Source of the DNA: Rhodamnia argentea
Lineage: Eukaryota > Streptophyta > Magnoliopsida > Myrtales > Myrtaceae
Direction of reading: 5' to 3'
DNA length: 64,000 nucleotides
Assembly: GCF_020921035.1 (NCBI RefSeq)
Contig: NC_063160.1
Location: 21,363,595 to 21,427,594, forward strand
The notes below the pieces were generated by a model, which worked only from the letters and a program-made list of their open reading frames with translations, made no database searches and was not told where the DNA came from. Of the stretch, positions 11,048 through 24,381 are shown piece after piece. A program made the position numbers and the translations under genes. How positions within the stretch are numbered: the stretch's first letter is position 1; every line of letters starts with the position of its first letter.

Positions 11048-12913
11048 CCTCTTTCATTTTCTACTGAGTTTTACTATCGGTATTATCAGATACGCGATGG
11101 AACCGTGTGGATACATGAGTTTCCCACTTCATCTCATCTTGTTGTGGTTTAGTTCCATTATTTCCGATGCCAAAATTGTGAGACTAGGTAAGATGTCTCT
11201 AACCATTGTTGAGATATGGGGTTCGTATACCTACTATCTGGTCCGACCGTTCCGGAGAGCTTGTCTGTAACATCTGTTTTTTGAGGATATTTGATAAATG
11301 ACTACTGCAATGTAAATGAGGTCTTGTTAGTTCATTTTCTAATCATACTTTTTTCTAGTCAGGACACAGGTTTTAGTTAGCCCCATGGTTGACATATTAG
11401 CTACATATGATCTACAGCTTTGACAGTGTAAAACAAGGCCCCTTCTACGAATATCCTTGGAAGTGTTTCCAAATTGCTTATTCATATTACAGTGAAAATG
11501 AAATACTTTTTGACGATTTTAGCAGTTCCATGTTATATGTGCTTCTCACATGCCGCAATCTGTATTTCACTCCTGCTTAGCCATCATGATGTGCCTGATT
11601 ATCTTATCTTCCTTATTTTCGCTTTCTCATTGAAAGTGCACACGTGTTTCGCATTTTGTTGTGTTTCTTACCTCCATTATTAGGCCATTTTTGCATCTTG
11701 ACGGGCACACAGAAGCAGGTCCATTGCGGTAACGCCAACTTGGAAAGGTACCGACACAAGTTGATAAGGTTGATGCTGATATAACCAATTCTTTCTTGGT
11801 GTGATTATTAGCTTTGCCTTTCCCTGGATGAGGAATTACAGACCCTCTCCTCATTCTGATGAGTGGTTCTCGGTTTTTCTCTTTTACGCTTAAGTTTGTT
11901 CACCGTCCAACTAAGTGCTGGATTCATCTGATTGATATCAGCAAAAAAATCCGACCACAAAAGAGAAAAATCCAGTTCCTCACCAACACTGACTTCAAAT
12001 CATGCTGAAGCAAATCAAAAACGACCTCATTCAACACTAGCTCACTCCTCTTCATCTCCTATAAATGAATAGAGATGCGTCTCCTATTTATAGAGAGAAG
12101 GGGGGAAGTCCTTGATTCTCGTGATCGCTCCCAATTGGACAAATTAAGATGGTATGTCAACAATCGAAATTTCGATCAATATTTACTTACGTATAAACAA
12201 ATACTAAGCCCATTTTTCAATGCGGTTCGTACGGATAAATGCTGATGTGATTTAGCTCGTCCAATAGTCTAATATCTTCACTCAAGTTTGATTGTTCTAC
12301 TATGAATACTTTCTTTAGTGCATGTGAAAAGCTGCAATGAAAACTGAATTTTCATGGCTCTCGGGGACCGATTGATGCTATTTGTGCACGCGGTCCAATG
12401 GTTTTCTCGAGTGTTCGTCTTGTTCCCTTAGTGGAGAGGAGGTGATGATGGTCCATTGAAAATAAAAGAGAAATATGCCTTTCCCGTTATGTGGTAAAGA
12501 GAGCATCCCCTTTGCTCTTTACCTATAAAAATCTTTGGTCGCACTCATTTACCTTGAAGAGGATGAATCATGTGTGTGTGGTATCATTCACATGGAACGA
12601 CTTCGTAATTTCCCCCCAAAGGACGTAGTCTCGAACATAACCAACATGTTATATATTTGACAAAAAAATGATTTGGTAACAAGTTGAGAACTCTAAAAGA
12701 AGTACATATTTCAACTCAGCTAGATCCCAGCAACTATTATCATACATATACATTTATCTCAACTCATACAAAATAAGTCTAACAAAAGTTTGTTGCTAAT
12801 AGCGCCCTCGTTCTACTTGCCCCCAAGCTGAAGAATCTTAAAAAGATTTAAGATGAATGGTATGAGTAATCACAGCTAGTGAGTAGTACAAATCTCTTCT
12901 AAACAAATTGAGA
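11048..12913. other. Intergenic stretch, no recognised gene
   Basis: Mixed sequence after the amidase scrap, perhaps including its old 3' flank. Only short open frames occur, with no recognisable domain. No clear repeat ends were seen. Confidence 0.4.
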
Positions 12914-13418
12914 GGAAAATTGCCAAAAAGTTACAAACTTATTGCAATTGTGCCAATTCAGCTTTGAACTTTTTTTTTGGCCAATTGAGTCCTAAACTCT
13001 TATAATTATGCCAATTCAGTCCATTTGGCTGAGCGGCACTAATGTGAATAAATTTTAATAATATTTTAATATTTTTTAAATTTTAATGATTAGTTTCAAT
13101 TTTTTAAATAATTTTTTAAATAATTTTTTTTGTATTTTTTAATTATTTTTTTTATTAGGGCCGACAGGAGGCCTCTGGCCATCGGCTGAGGGCCGATCCT
13201 AACAAAAAAGAAAGTAAAAGAAAAAAAGACAAAAAAAAGTATTAAAAAAATTCAAAAATTTAAAAAATATTATTAAAAATTGCATTCCTCATTGCCGGCC
13301 TGCCAAATGGAATGAATTGGCACAATTGTAAAAGGTTTACAACTCAATTGACAAAAAAAAGTTTGGGACTGAATTGACATAATTGCAATAGGTTTAAGAT
13401 TTCTTTGATAATTTTCCC
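12914..13418. mobile_element. Inverted-repeat (MITE-like) element
   Basis: Left end GGAAAATTGCCAAAAAGTTA is inverted at the right end ...GATAATTTTCCC. Inside, phrases of the type TTGTGCCAATTCAG and GAATTGGCACAATTG face each other. The centre (about 13155-13200) holds a short GC-rich stretch, GGCCGACAGGAGGCC. Same style as the elements at 37.9, 51.9 and 56.4 kb. No coding capacity. Confidence 0.65.
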
Positions 13419-14345
13419 GCAATTTGAGCATCCATGGCAATAACTCTTTTAGATCAAATCCAGATTATGATTTACGTACAAAATAAAAAATGAGTCATTC
13501 AACAAAGCTATGTATTAGATCAATCAACAATATGAAACATCAATGGTCAATTCTGTTGATCAACCTAGTGCTTAATATTCAACTATAGTCATGTTTAATG
13601 AGGTCTCTACTTATACCAGTTGGCTCGACCTAAAAGATATCCTAAAAGTAATATCATACTCAACCCCTCAGCATGTCTTAAACATAATGTCAAATGTCAA
13701 TGAGCATGAAATCATTAGCTCATCCTCCAAAGACCACAAATCAAATTCAGAATACATCTTATAAAAAGATTTTATAAACTGAAACATATTACCTTTCACA
13801 ACTTAATTTACCAAATACAATGCGTTTCATAAAATAATTCACAAATCAATGCATAGAATCTTTGGCGATTCTTTTCAAAAGCATTCACAAATAATCATTT
13901 CAAACAATGCTCTCTAATGTCATTTGTTTTTTTAGTCGGAATGTCATTTCAATTGACCAAAAATAGTAAAACCCCATTCCAATATGCAAGAAATATGCTC
14001 TTTCATAATTCAGTGTATCAAAAGATTCAAAACTCTATCACTTTCAATAAATGAGTTTGCAAATTTATAGTATAGATAAGCACTGCTCACTTGAGAATAC
14101 CAAAGCCAAATAAGAGACCTAAACAAGCCGACGAACTCGAAATTCTATCAATTAAATGAAAAAAAAAACAGTCTACTGATTATTCTTTTCTCCCCCTCCC
14201 CTTTTTTTTTTTTGGGGTCAATGATTATATCCTCTTTAAATCGAGATGTACTCGCCCCTCCTCCCTCTATTGTTCTCCTAGGCTGCCTTGAGTTCTGCTC
14301 TCAGTTCCTTTACAACTTACCCAAACCTCGAAGACCGGTTAAACA

Positions 14346-16742
14346 ATGGCTACCGAACCTCCATTTGCCTCTTATCCATCACGGGTGCTTCTTGTTCTCT
14401 TTGCCGTTGCGTTGCTCGTGCTCCGAATCGACGCTCTAGCTCCACCAGCCTTCTCTATCGAAGAAGCGAGCGTACACGATCTCCAGCTCGCTTTCAGGGA
14501 AAACGAACTCACCTCAAGGCAGCTGACTGAGTTCTACCTTGACCGGATTCGGAGACTCAACCCGCTTCTCAGAGGGGTCATCGAGGTGAACCCGGATGCG
14601 CTGCGCCAAGCTGATAGAGCCGACCGAGAACGCAAGGCGAAGCCACATGGCTTGCTCTCTGCCTTGCACGGGATCCCTATACTGCTCAAGGATAACATAG
14701 CCACCAAAGACAAGATGAACACCACAGCAGGCTCCTTCGCGCTTCTCGGCTCAGTCGTGCCTCGGGATGCCGGCGTGGTGGCTCGGCTGAGGAGGGCCGG
14801 AGCCGTGTTGCTGGGGAAGGCGAGCTTGAGCGAGTGGGCTCACTCTCGCTTTTCTCGTGGGCCCAGTGGATGGTGCGCCAGGAGCGGCCAGGGAAAGGTC
14901 AGCCAACCAAGTTTACCGATCCACTTTTCTATCCTTGTCTGTCTCTGCAAGGTTTAGCAATTCAATTGCTTTTGTGCGAGGCTATTAATTTAATCAAACC
15001 TCCGTACTTAGAGTTGCATTTTATGAAAATTATTCGTTAAGTGTGCTAATCATTACAAGAATCTGTTGGACATTTTAAAATCATGCGCCAGTGAGTGCGC
15101 CATGGTAGCTGCTTATGAAGCACTCGAGCTGTTTCTCCTAGAAGAGGCAGATTCGACATGATAATATGACGGGAACCTCCTTTGAATCTATTTGTCTGAT
15201 GACTAAAGTTAATGCATATGAACACAGAATCCATACAACCTATCAGCGGATCCTTGCGGATCAAGTAGCGGGTCGGCCATCTCCGTGGCAGCGAATATGG
15301 GGGCAGTGTCGCTGGGAACGGAGACGGACGGCTCAATCTTGTGTCCCTCTAGTTTTAACTCAGTGGGGGGCATCAAACCCACGCTTGGCTTGACGAGCCG
15401 AGGTGGGGTTGTCCCCTTCACTCCCAGACAGGACACTGTCGGGTAAGCCGGGGCGAATCACACAGACACTCTTTATACTCGCGGAAGTTACTCCGAACGT
15501 ATTGACCACCATATGTGGGATCTCTCAGGCCAATGTGCAGGACTATTGCAGATGCCGTCCATGTCCTCGATGTCATCGTAGGATTCGATCCTTATGATGC
15601 TAAAGCCACTAGAGAAGCGTCGAAGTACATCCCGAGAGGGGGCTACAAGCGATTTCTCAAAGCAGACGGGCTCAAAGGCAAGAGACTCGGAATCGTTAGG
15701 AACCCTTTCTTCGACATCTACTCAGGAACTCCGGTCCTCAAAGCATTTAATAGCCATTTCAACACCCTGAGGTAGTTAATAGTGATATCAGGACCCATTA
15801 GTTCCTCAAGTTTGGAATGAACCAATACGACATATAATATATGCAAATGTTTTCATTTCTTTCATGGACAGGAAACAAGGTGCAGTATTGGTGGACCACT
15901 TGGAATTAGCCAACGTCAATGAAATATACTCTGAAGCGAGCGGGGAACGTGCAGCGGCGTCAGCCGAGTTCAAGCTAGCCCTGAATACTTACCTGCGAGA
16001 TTTGGTCGTCTCGCCAGTTCGATCCCTTGCCGATGTAATTGCCTTCAACAACAAGCACAAGCATGCGGTGAGTTGGTATAATCACATATCAATTTATACA
16101 TCACCTTTAATCGACTCAAAATTACGTAGAATCGCATAATGTTAGGGGAACATATAGCAGAATCAAGCAAGAGGGCAGTGCCCTTACCAGGGATGCGCTG
16201 GATAATTTCTCGTTTTTACGCCATCTGCAACTTGCAGCATGGCTATCATGGAACACTGGATAGAATATTTTCAAATACTCCATGCCAACGTTGTGATGCG
16301 AATCTGAACAGTCGTCCCATAGTGATTCGTCGACCCTTACCCTGTTTATCTCTAATTTTATTCACCAAAATGGCCGTTCTTGCAGGAAAAGATCGATGAG
16401 TACGGCCAGGACTTGTTCCTCGCTGCGCAAGCCACGAGTGGGATCAATAAGACTGTGAAATCAGCGAGGCGAAACATGGACAGATTGACCCGAGATGGGT
16501 TTGAGAAGCTGATGAGGCAGAACAAGTTGGATGCACTGGTGACTCCGGGTTTTGCAGTGAGCACCGTTCTTGCGATCGGAGGCTTCCCGGGAATTAGCGT
16601 GCCCGCCGGATACGACAAGGATGGAGTGCCCTTTGGAATTTGCTTCGGAGGCTTGAGAGGCTCTGAGCCTACGCTCATCGAAATCGCTTACGGGTTCGAG
16701 CAAGCCACCAAGATCAGGAGGCGACCATCGCTCATGCAGTGA
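14346..16742 (+). CDS. Amidase-signature family protein, copy 2 (five exons)
   Basis: Exons 14346-14897, 15228-15442, 15529-15771, 15872-16067 and 16386-16742, with GT-AG introns of exactly the same lengths as copy 1, give 520 residues. The triad Lys115, Ser196 and Ser220 is kept, along with the hydrophobic N-terminus. In the first 184 residues I count eleven differences from copy 1, including changes just before the intron (AHSRFS against AYYRSS), none at the triad. The protein ends ...RRRPSLMQ, which matches the usual family end, so this is likely the ancestral stop and copy 1 the extended form. Expected role: amide hydrolysis, perhaps of a secreted or endomembrane substrate; which substrate cannot be said. 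Confidence 0.9.
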
Positions 16743-17025
16743 CCGCTATTCGGATCTCGGTCCGAGCTCTTGCGTGTGAGATGTTTTCTCTGTTATTGGA
16801 TTAGGATCCAAGTGATGAAGCAACGAAGGAATAAGCAGCCACATTCCAAGATTAAGAAGTGAGACTGTCAAACAATAACGATTTAGAATGTGTTTGTTCG
16901 CTCAGATGCAACTACCAATGAAGCAATGACTTCCCCACAGTTTAGCGAAGCCTTCATCACAACTTTCTCTGCCAAAACAAAAAGTGAAGCACGTCAATTG
17001 AGAATTGAGAAATTAAATTCAAGGT

Positions 17026-17750
17026 TTCCTAGAAAGTCCTCTATTGCATGGCGGTGAATACAGTCCTAAACTTTTCAATTTTGTCAATTTAATCCTAATT
17101 ATTTTGACAACTTGCCGATTTAGTCTCAAACCTTTCAATCTTATCAATTTAGCTGGCGTTGACTAGGCCGTTACGTCAGCGATTTCCAACTAAAATGAGC
17201 CGAAATGACTAAATTGACAAATTATTAGAAGGTTTAAGACTAAATTGACAAATCATTAATTTTGTGTGTGTGGGACGAGTTGTTTCTAATTTGGTAACAC
17301 TACGTGCTTTTTTCTTATTGTGAAATTTAACTAGCTGAAAATCGTAAACTACCTACATTGGACTATTGTAAAAAGGGACCATAGTCATCATCGTAAACTA
17401 TGTATCTTATAATTTATCAATTTATTTCTCCGGTCCCTACATTTACTTTCCTTTAGGGACACATTGCATGGTAAACAAAGAGTCTGTAGATACCCGTATG
17501 TTGTAAAAATAGACTTCATGAAATTATAGGGAAACCATTAAAAGGTTTATGAGTAAATTGACAAATCATGACAAGATTTATGACTAAATTAATACAATTG
17601 AAAGGTTTGGGACTAAAAGAGGAAGTTGTTATCAACCATGTCGAGAGAGAAAATTGTTCAAAAAAACTCTAAACCTATTGTATGATGCCAAATGCAGATA
17701 TAAAATTTGTAATTTTACTAATTTAGTCCGAAACCTTTTGACAACTTCCC
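17026..17750. mobile_element. Inverted-repeat element with captured extra sequence
   Basis: Counterpart of 5102-5486. The arms match, but after about 17255 there are ~290 bp absent from copy 1. Their first part (about 17265-17350: TTGTTTCTAATTTGGTAAC, TACGTGCTTTT, ACTAGCTGAAAATC) matches the 3' flank of dirigent genes (compare about 36365-36490). The right boundary is not clean; a second arm-like sequence lies at 17650-17750. Confidence 0.5.
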
Positions 17751-17752
17751 TC

Positions 17753-18105
17753 GATCACGAGTTGATGACACCCGGAAGGTGCCGACTTGGTTTCCTAAAC
17801 TCAACCATTCGAAGTCGAAAACCACAGACCTCCACATCTATTTCCACAACAATCTCATGCATGTCGTGGAGGTTACGAAGATCGAGAAGTCCTCAATTCT
17901 TTTCGGCATGATGATGATGATGAACGATCCGCTCACAAAAGGACCCGAACCGACGATCCTTGTCGGTGGCGGGGATCGAGTCACTGGGCCTGCTCATGAA
18001 CACGAACCTCATTTTCAATGAAAGCATCCTAAGCACCATGGGTCTCAACATGACTTACGAATCCTGTGGGGAGATGCCTACAACCGACGGGACCGTCGTT
18101 TTCCC
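17753..18105 (+). pseudogene. Dirigent relic in amidase block copy 2
   Basis: Same decayed dirigent sequence as at 5.49-5.85 kb. In-order pieces include the LHIYFHNNL, KSSILFGMM, NDPLTKGPEP and GIESLGLLMNTNL regions and EMPTTDGTVVF at the end, spread over more than one frame with stops. The signal peptide and C-terminus are missing. From about 18113 the flank matches the start of the segment at 28.41 kb, linking this relic to the tandem dirigent array. Confidence 0.8.
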
Positions 18106-18415
18106 GTTGTCGATTGGAGTTGCCTTGATTGGCGTCATCGAGGAAATCTCTTTTATTTCTCAACTTTTCGAGTGAACAAATCATAATATTATAACCATCA
18201 AGTGATGCTTTAGAGGCCCCTAGGTTACACTAAAAACCAAATGACAAAAGGAAAAAAAAGAGGTTGTGATCTCGTCTTCTGTGACCCCATGAGATTCGAC
18301 CAAGAGAAGAGACCGTGAATGCTACTTATTCAATCAGCAAACAAACAAGAACTCTAAGCTCTGTCTCTTTCTTCTCCTTAAAATGCTTATCTTGTACCAA
18401 GAATCTCACAAATGG

Positions 18416-19170
18416 CTAAGTTACCCTCTCCGTTTCTGAACATACACTCTCGGGTTTTATCTATCAAGAGCCGTAAAGGACGACCTAAGTAAGGAGGCTC
18501 AATAAGAATTAAATCTGTAGATTCTGCACATTGTCTATTTGGTTTAATAGGCAAGTGTTATTCGAATTATCCTTTAGTTTACTAAATCTGTACAATACAT
18601 TGTGATCTTGGATCGAACGTTCTGTCCATAGATTAGCGATTTTCTTACATAGTGTTCGTCACCAACGGTCCTTAAGTTTTGAAGAAACATTATATGCTAA
18701 TGTAATTCTTTTTCTTCATTCAAAGTTTCGGCCAGTGCTAAGAAATTACTACCTAGAGTTTATGAAAAAGGACACCACAAGTTCTATAGTTTTACTACAA
18801 TACTCATTTCAGTGCTATAAATTTTCGATCGATCGCTTGAATGGCATTAATCTTTTTTTTTTCTCTTAAAAAAGTTACTCTACAATAAATTTCAATGCCA
18901 CGACAGATTTTCTAGCAAGGGAAATCATCGACGTCACTCAAATGACCGTTTTCTAAAAGTCATCCTATTTAAGTAATCGATTAAAAAATTATGACACTAA
19001 AATAAGTTGTACATAAAAATTATGACATTCATAGTGTTTTTCATTTTTCAAAATTATATTCATCTTTTAACATGTTCTCTCTTGCAAAGCATGCCATTTT
19101 TTTTTTTTTTATCATAGAACGTGCAAAGATGCAATTTATGTTGATTTTATTAGTTTCAAATCCAAATCGA
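18416..19170. other. Upstream flank of first array dirigent locus
   Basis: AT-rich sequence shared with the flanks of the later dirigent copies. Between about 18,770 and 19,040 it holds a worn copy of the repeat family seen fresh at 44117-44542 (phrases such as GGACACCACAAGTTC and TCGATCGCTTGAATGGC). No gene. Confidence 0.5.
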
Positions 19171-19313
19171 AACCGCAAAGACGATGACTTGATGACGTCA
19201 CCAAAATAATGGAGTCGGTCGCTAATAAATATTCGACAACTTTGTTGCTTCTGTCTCTAAAGATGTATTTAGCTTCGTAAGTCTCCTTATTGAGTTCATT
19301 TTCGCCTATAAAT
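19171..19313 (+). promoter_or_regulatory. Conserved dirigent promoter block, locus A
   Basis: The block begins CCGCAAAGACGATGACTT and ends with TATAAAT at 19307-19313, 50 bp before the ATG. Related blocks precede loci D, E, F and G. This copy has a palindromic TGACGTCA at 19193-19200, a bZIP-type core not seen in the others, where the sequence reads TTAATAAGGTC. Confidence 0.55.
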
Positions 19314-19734
19314 TCTTTCCAATAGTACCGTTTTTCTCAACAATTTCAGGGTTGGAAGAGAGATGGCAAAGCTAGGTTAACAGCAATGGCGGCGGTGGCT
19401 CTTGCTCTGGTGGCTACGGCCGCGACACTTTGCCCGTGCTGAGGCAGATGACCCCGAGAATGTGGACATGTGGTTCACTAGCCTTCGCCACGCCAAGCGC
19501 AAGACCACACGCCTCCAGTTCTACTTTCACGACACACTCTCGGGTGAGAATCCCACGGCGGTGCAAGTAGCCGAGGCCACGATGACCGAGAATTCCCGAC
19601 GCTGTTCGGGTTGGTTGACGTGATGGACGACCCATTACCTGAGGGGCCTGAGCCAGAGTCTCCCCTCGTGAGTCGGGTTCGAGTCGCTAGCCTTGCACAT
19701 GAGCATGGACCTCGTATTCACAAGCCCAGAGTAT

Positions 19735-20281
19735 TGTTGGAGTTGGCGAATACTTCGGGGACCCTTATTTCTCACACCGGGTACGCCCATGTGAGCTTAG
19801 GGAAACCGAAGTGTTACCCAACGACATATGACCCTTACGCGTGGGATGCGGGGGTTTGGGGGCAGCGCTCCCGATACGGGTGTCCCGTTGCCCGGTCAAT
19901 GAGCGGGGGTTCGGGGGCAGCCCCTCCCGAAGGGGGTTCCGCTGCCCGGTCGGCGAATGGCTGCCCCGCTCACCGGTGAGCGAGTGGGGGTTCGGGGGCA
20001 GCGCCCCCGAAACATCTATGGGTTTGGGCTTTTATTTAAGCTGGCTCGTATGGTGGAATTAAGAGGTTTTAGGTTTTTTAGCCCATTTTTTGGCCATATA
20101 TATTTTGTTCGGTTTTATCATTGTATTGAGTTGAATTGGTCGTAAACCAAAAAAATATAGTGAAATCTCTTTGCGGGACGTAGCCCTAATCTTGGGGTGA
20201 ACCTGGGTAATCTCGTGCGTCTTTCCAATTTTTCTCGATTCTCTGTGTGATCGTCCGATTCGGTTCTGTTAAATCCCTTCA
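19735..20281 (+). repeat. 5' LTR of the copia element
   Basis: It starts TGTTGGAGTTGG and ends CCCTTCA two bases before the primer-binding site. Inside (about 19850-20020) is a GC-rich run of imperfect tandem units (GGGGGTTCGGGGGCAGC type), with more units than in the 3' LTR. Confidence 0.85.
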
Positions 20282-23200
20282 ATTGGTATCAGAGCCTTGT
20301 ATTCGAGAGATTAGGGTTTATCAGAGATGACGGGAGGGTCACGAATTGAGATCGAAAAATTCGATGGGACGCGGTTCGATCCGTGGAAGATGAAGATGGA
20401 GGATCTACTTTGCGATCGAGACCTTTGGTCGGCAATCGAAACGGAAAGGCCTGTTGCTGCGAAGCCTGGTGTCGTGATAAGGGAATCAGGCAAGGAAGCG
20501 GGGAAGGATGACGAGACGTCTTCCAAAAGGGCGGATCCAAAGGAGATTGAAGACTGGGATCGGATTGATCGGAAAGCAAAGGGCTTGATTCGGCTTTGTC
20601 TCACGGATTCGATTCTGACGAACGTGATGAGCGAACCTACAGCCAAGGATTTGTGGCAAAAACTGGAGTCTTTGTATCAAAGTAAGTCGTTGGTTAATAA
20701 GCTATTTTTGAGAAAAAAAACTGTATAATCTTCGGATGCATGAGGGCGACTCGTTTTCTGCACATTTGTATAGCTTTAACACGTTGATTAGTCAACTCGT
20801 ATCAATCGGTGTTAAGTTTGAGGATGATGATAAGGCGATAACACTGCTTTGTTCACCGCCGGATTCATGGGATAACTTGATTGTTGTGATCGGTGGTGGG
20901 GATAAAGAATTATCATATGAAAGTGTGTGTTCTGCTTTGTTATCCGAGGAGACACAAAGAAAGGGATCGGGAAATTCCGGTAAAGAGGCATTGGCGGCTA
21001 GGGGAAGGCCAGCAGAGAAGACTCTAAATCGGAAAGGGTCCAGGTCCAAATCTCGTGGGCGATCGAAGAGTAGGGAGAGGAGGGTACAGTCTTGGAGATG
21101 TGAAGAATGGGGCCATGTGAAGCGAGATTGTAAAAACAAGCCGGTTTTTAAGAAGGAAGCTGAATCATCCTCGGGTAAAAAGGAGGTCGATGCGGGAGAT
21201 ATGTATTTGGCTGCTGCATGTATAGCGCAATGAGACAAGGATATCCGGTTGATCGATACCGATGCTTCATACCACATGACGCCTCATAGACACCGGTTTT
21301 GTGAATATGAGCAATATAATGGTGGGGATGTCATGCTCGGAGATGATACTGCGGTTCTGATTGTCGGGCGTGGCGAGGTGAAGTTGAGGATGAGTAATGG
21401 CACCGTGAAGACTATTCCGGACGTGATGCGCATACCCTTGATGAGTAGAAATCTGTTATCGGTCGGTACGATGGCTGATTCGGGGGTTACTTTTAGCCGT
21501 GATAAGGATTCGTGCAAGATGACTCGTGGTTCTATTGTGATTGCACGAGGAGTCCGTTACAGGACATTATACAAGCTGCTCGGGGAAACAAGTGATGTTG
21601 GTAGCGGGTTTGTTTTCGAAAAGGCCAAGGAAGATGGACACGATATGTCCATGTTGTGGCATCGGAGGTTAGGGCACATCGGTGAAAAGGGGCTGTCTAC
21701 CTTAGCTTCGAGTGAGATGGTAGAAGGAGTTCCAAAATGCTCTATGGGTTTCGGGTTCCGTGAACACTGTCTCCATGGAAAACAGAACCGAGTTAGCTTC
21801 CAACACACAGGTACGAGAGCAGCTAAGGTTCTCGAGCTGATTCACGGCGACGTTTTTGGACCTACTCCGACTCCATCTATTGGAGGATCCAGGTACTATG
21901 TATCATTCATAGATGATTTTTCGAGATATAGCTGGATTTATTTTATTAAGAGTAAATCGGATGTATTCAAGAAATTTCGTGAATTTAAGGCCTTTGTTGA
22001 AAATCAATTGGGCGGGAAGATCAAGGTCCTTCGTACGGATAACGGAGGTGAATTTTGTTCGGATAAGTTCGAGCAATTTTGTGTGGATAATGGTATTGCA
22101 AGGCAGAAGACGACTCCATATACGCCCCAACGGAATGGGGTGGCCGAAAGGTTAAATCGGTCACTCATAGAAAAGACGAGATGCATGCTGAGTTGGGTAG
22201 GTTTGGAGCCAGAATTTTGGGCGAAGGCCGTAGCCACGGCCTGTTATTTGAAGAACCGGTCACCGACCTCATCGGTGAAGGATCGCACACCATATGAGGC
22301 AGCGTTTGGGAAGAAGCCGAATCTGTCACATGTTCGGGTGTTCGGGTGTGATGCATATGTTCATGTACCCAAGGAGAAACGGGGTAAGCTTGACAATAAG
22401 TCCGAGAAGAACATATTTGTCGGATACAAGGAGGGGGTCAAGGGCTATAAGCTGTGGAATCCTGAATCAAAGACCATAGTCTACAGCGGGGATGTCGTCT
22501 TTCGTGAATCACAATCCCAGGTTGGCACACGTAAAGGGGAGGAGCCCAAGAAAGTGGTAGTGCTTGAAGAAAGTCCTAAAGCTGAAACTATGGAGATGGT
22601 TCCACAAGACACGCCAGTAGAATATGATTCCGAATCGAAAAAAAGGGACTCGGTTAATGAAGTCGAGGATGTAGATTCGGATGAAGACTCGGATATAGAT
22701 AGCATGCCGGCTCTCGGAAGATCGACGCGGGAAAGAAAGGTACCACTTCAATATTCCCTTAGTGCTTTGAGTACGTTTCATGCTTTGAGCATTACCGGAG
22801 ATGATCCTAGTTCCGTAAAAGAGGCGAGATCCATGGATGATGCGAATCGGTGGGAGCTTGCGATGATAGATGAGATGCGATCGCTTGATCATAATGAGAC
22901 ATGGAGCCTGTGTAAATTGCCTAAGGATAGAAAGGCAATTGGGTGTAAATGGGTCTTCAAGCGAAAGCTGAAACCAGATGGGACTGTAGAGAAGTACAAG
23001 GCTAGGCTTGTAGCCAAGGGGTACTCTCGGATCGAAGGTGTTAACTATGACGAGATTTTCTCTCCGGTGGCGAAATTGACCTCGATACGGTTTGTCCTGT
23101 CTATAGCAGCTGCATATGATCTTGAGGTAGAACAGATGGATGTAAAGACAGCTTTCCTTCATGGGGACTTGGAGGAGGAGATATATATGAGGCAACCGGA

Positions 23201-24381
23201 AGGCTTTGAAGTAAAAGGAAAAGAAAATCTGGTGTGCAAATTGAAAAAGTCCTTATATGGACTGAAGCAGTCACCGAGGATGTAGTACTAGAAATTTGAC
23301 ACGTATATGCTCCAACTTGATTTTGTGCGTTCAAATTCTGACCATTGTGTTTATGTGAAGAGGACGGACAATCGGTTTGTCATTCTCACGCTATATGTGG
23401 ATGATATGTTGTTGATCGGGAATAGCGTGAAGATGGTGAAGTCCGTGAAGAGTTTGTTGGCTAAAAAGTTCGAAATGAAAGACTTGGGGCCTGCAAATTT
23501 TATTTTGGGCATGCAGATTAGGAGGGACCGTGAGAAACGGAAGGCGTGGCTAGGGCGGGAGAAATACATCAAAGAAATTTTGAAGAAATTCAATATGATA
23601 GATTGCAAGCCTGTTGATACCCCTATACCTTTAGGGACCAAGCTATTCACGGAGCAATGTCCTAAAACGGATGAAGAAGCTGAAGAGATGGCCCAAGTTC
23701 CATACGCGAGTGCAGTGGGTAGCTTGATGTATGCTATGGTGTGCACGCGTCCGGATATAGCTCAAGCAGTGGGAGTCTTGAGCCGATACATGTCTAACCC
23801 GGGTAGAGAACACTGGAATGCGATCAAAAGAGTTTTCGGGTATCTTTGTGGAACTTCGAATTTTTCTTTGTGTTATGAAGGTACGGGGAATGGAAATATG
23901 CTTGATATCGTATGCCATGTAGATGCTGATTGGGGTGGGGATATTGATAGTAGACGGTCCACTAGCGGGTTTGTTTTCACATTGTTTGGTGCTGCATTGA
24001 GTTGGATGAGTAGGAGGCAAAGCGTGGTAGCGCTTTCTTCTACGGAGGCTGTATGGTTACGGCGGTTGTGCTCGGAGCTCGGTTTTGAGCAAGGTGCTGT
24101 AGATGTGAGATGTGATAATCAAGGGGCTATTTATTTAGCCAAGAATCTGGCGTTTCACTCACGCACAAAGCACATTGATATTCAATATCATTCAATCGGA
24201 GAAAAAGTGGAGAATAATGAGGTTCAACTTGTAAAGGTCGACACGGTAGAAAATAGTTCGGACTTCCTTACTAAAGCCGTCACGGGTGCGAAGTTTGAAT
24301 GGTGCTCTGCTGCGATTGGATTGAAGAAGAATGATATTGGAAGGGCTCTCATTTGCGCGAAGTATCCACCAAGTGGGAGAA

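Larger units (their letters stand above)
13480..18415. repeat. Duplicated block, copy 2 (amidase plus dirigent relic)
   Basis: Partner of 1568-6060. It is slightly longer because its inverted-repeat element at about 17.03-17.75 kb carries extra sequence. The upstream region, exons, introns and 3' flank align nearly base for base with copy 1. Confidence 0.85.
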
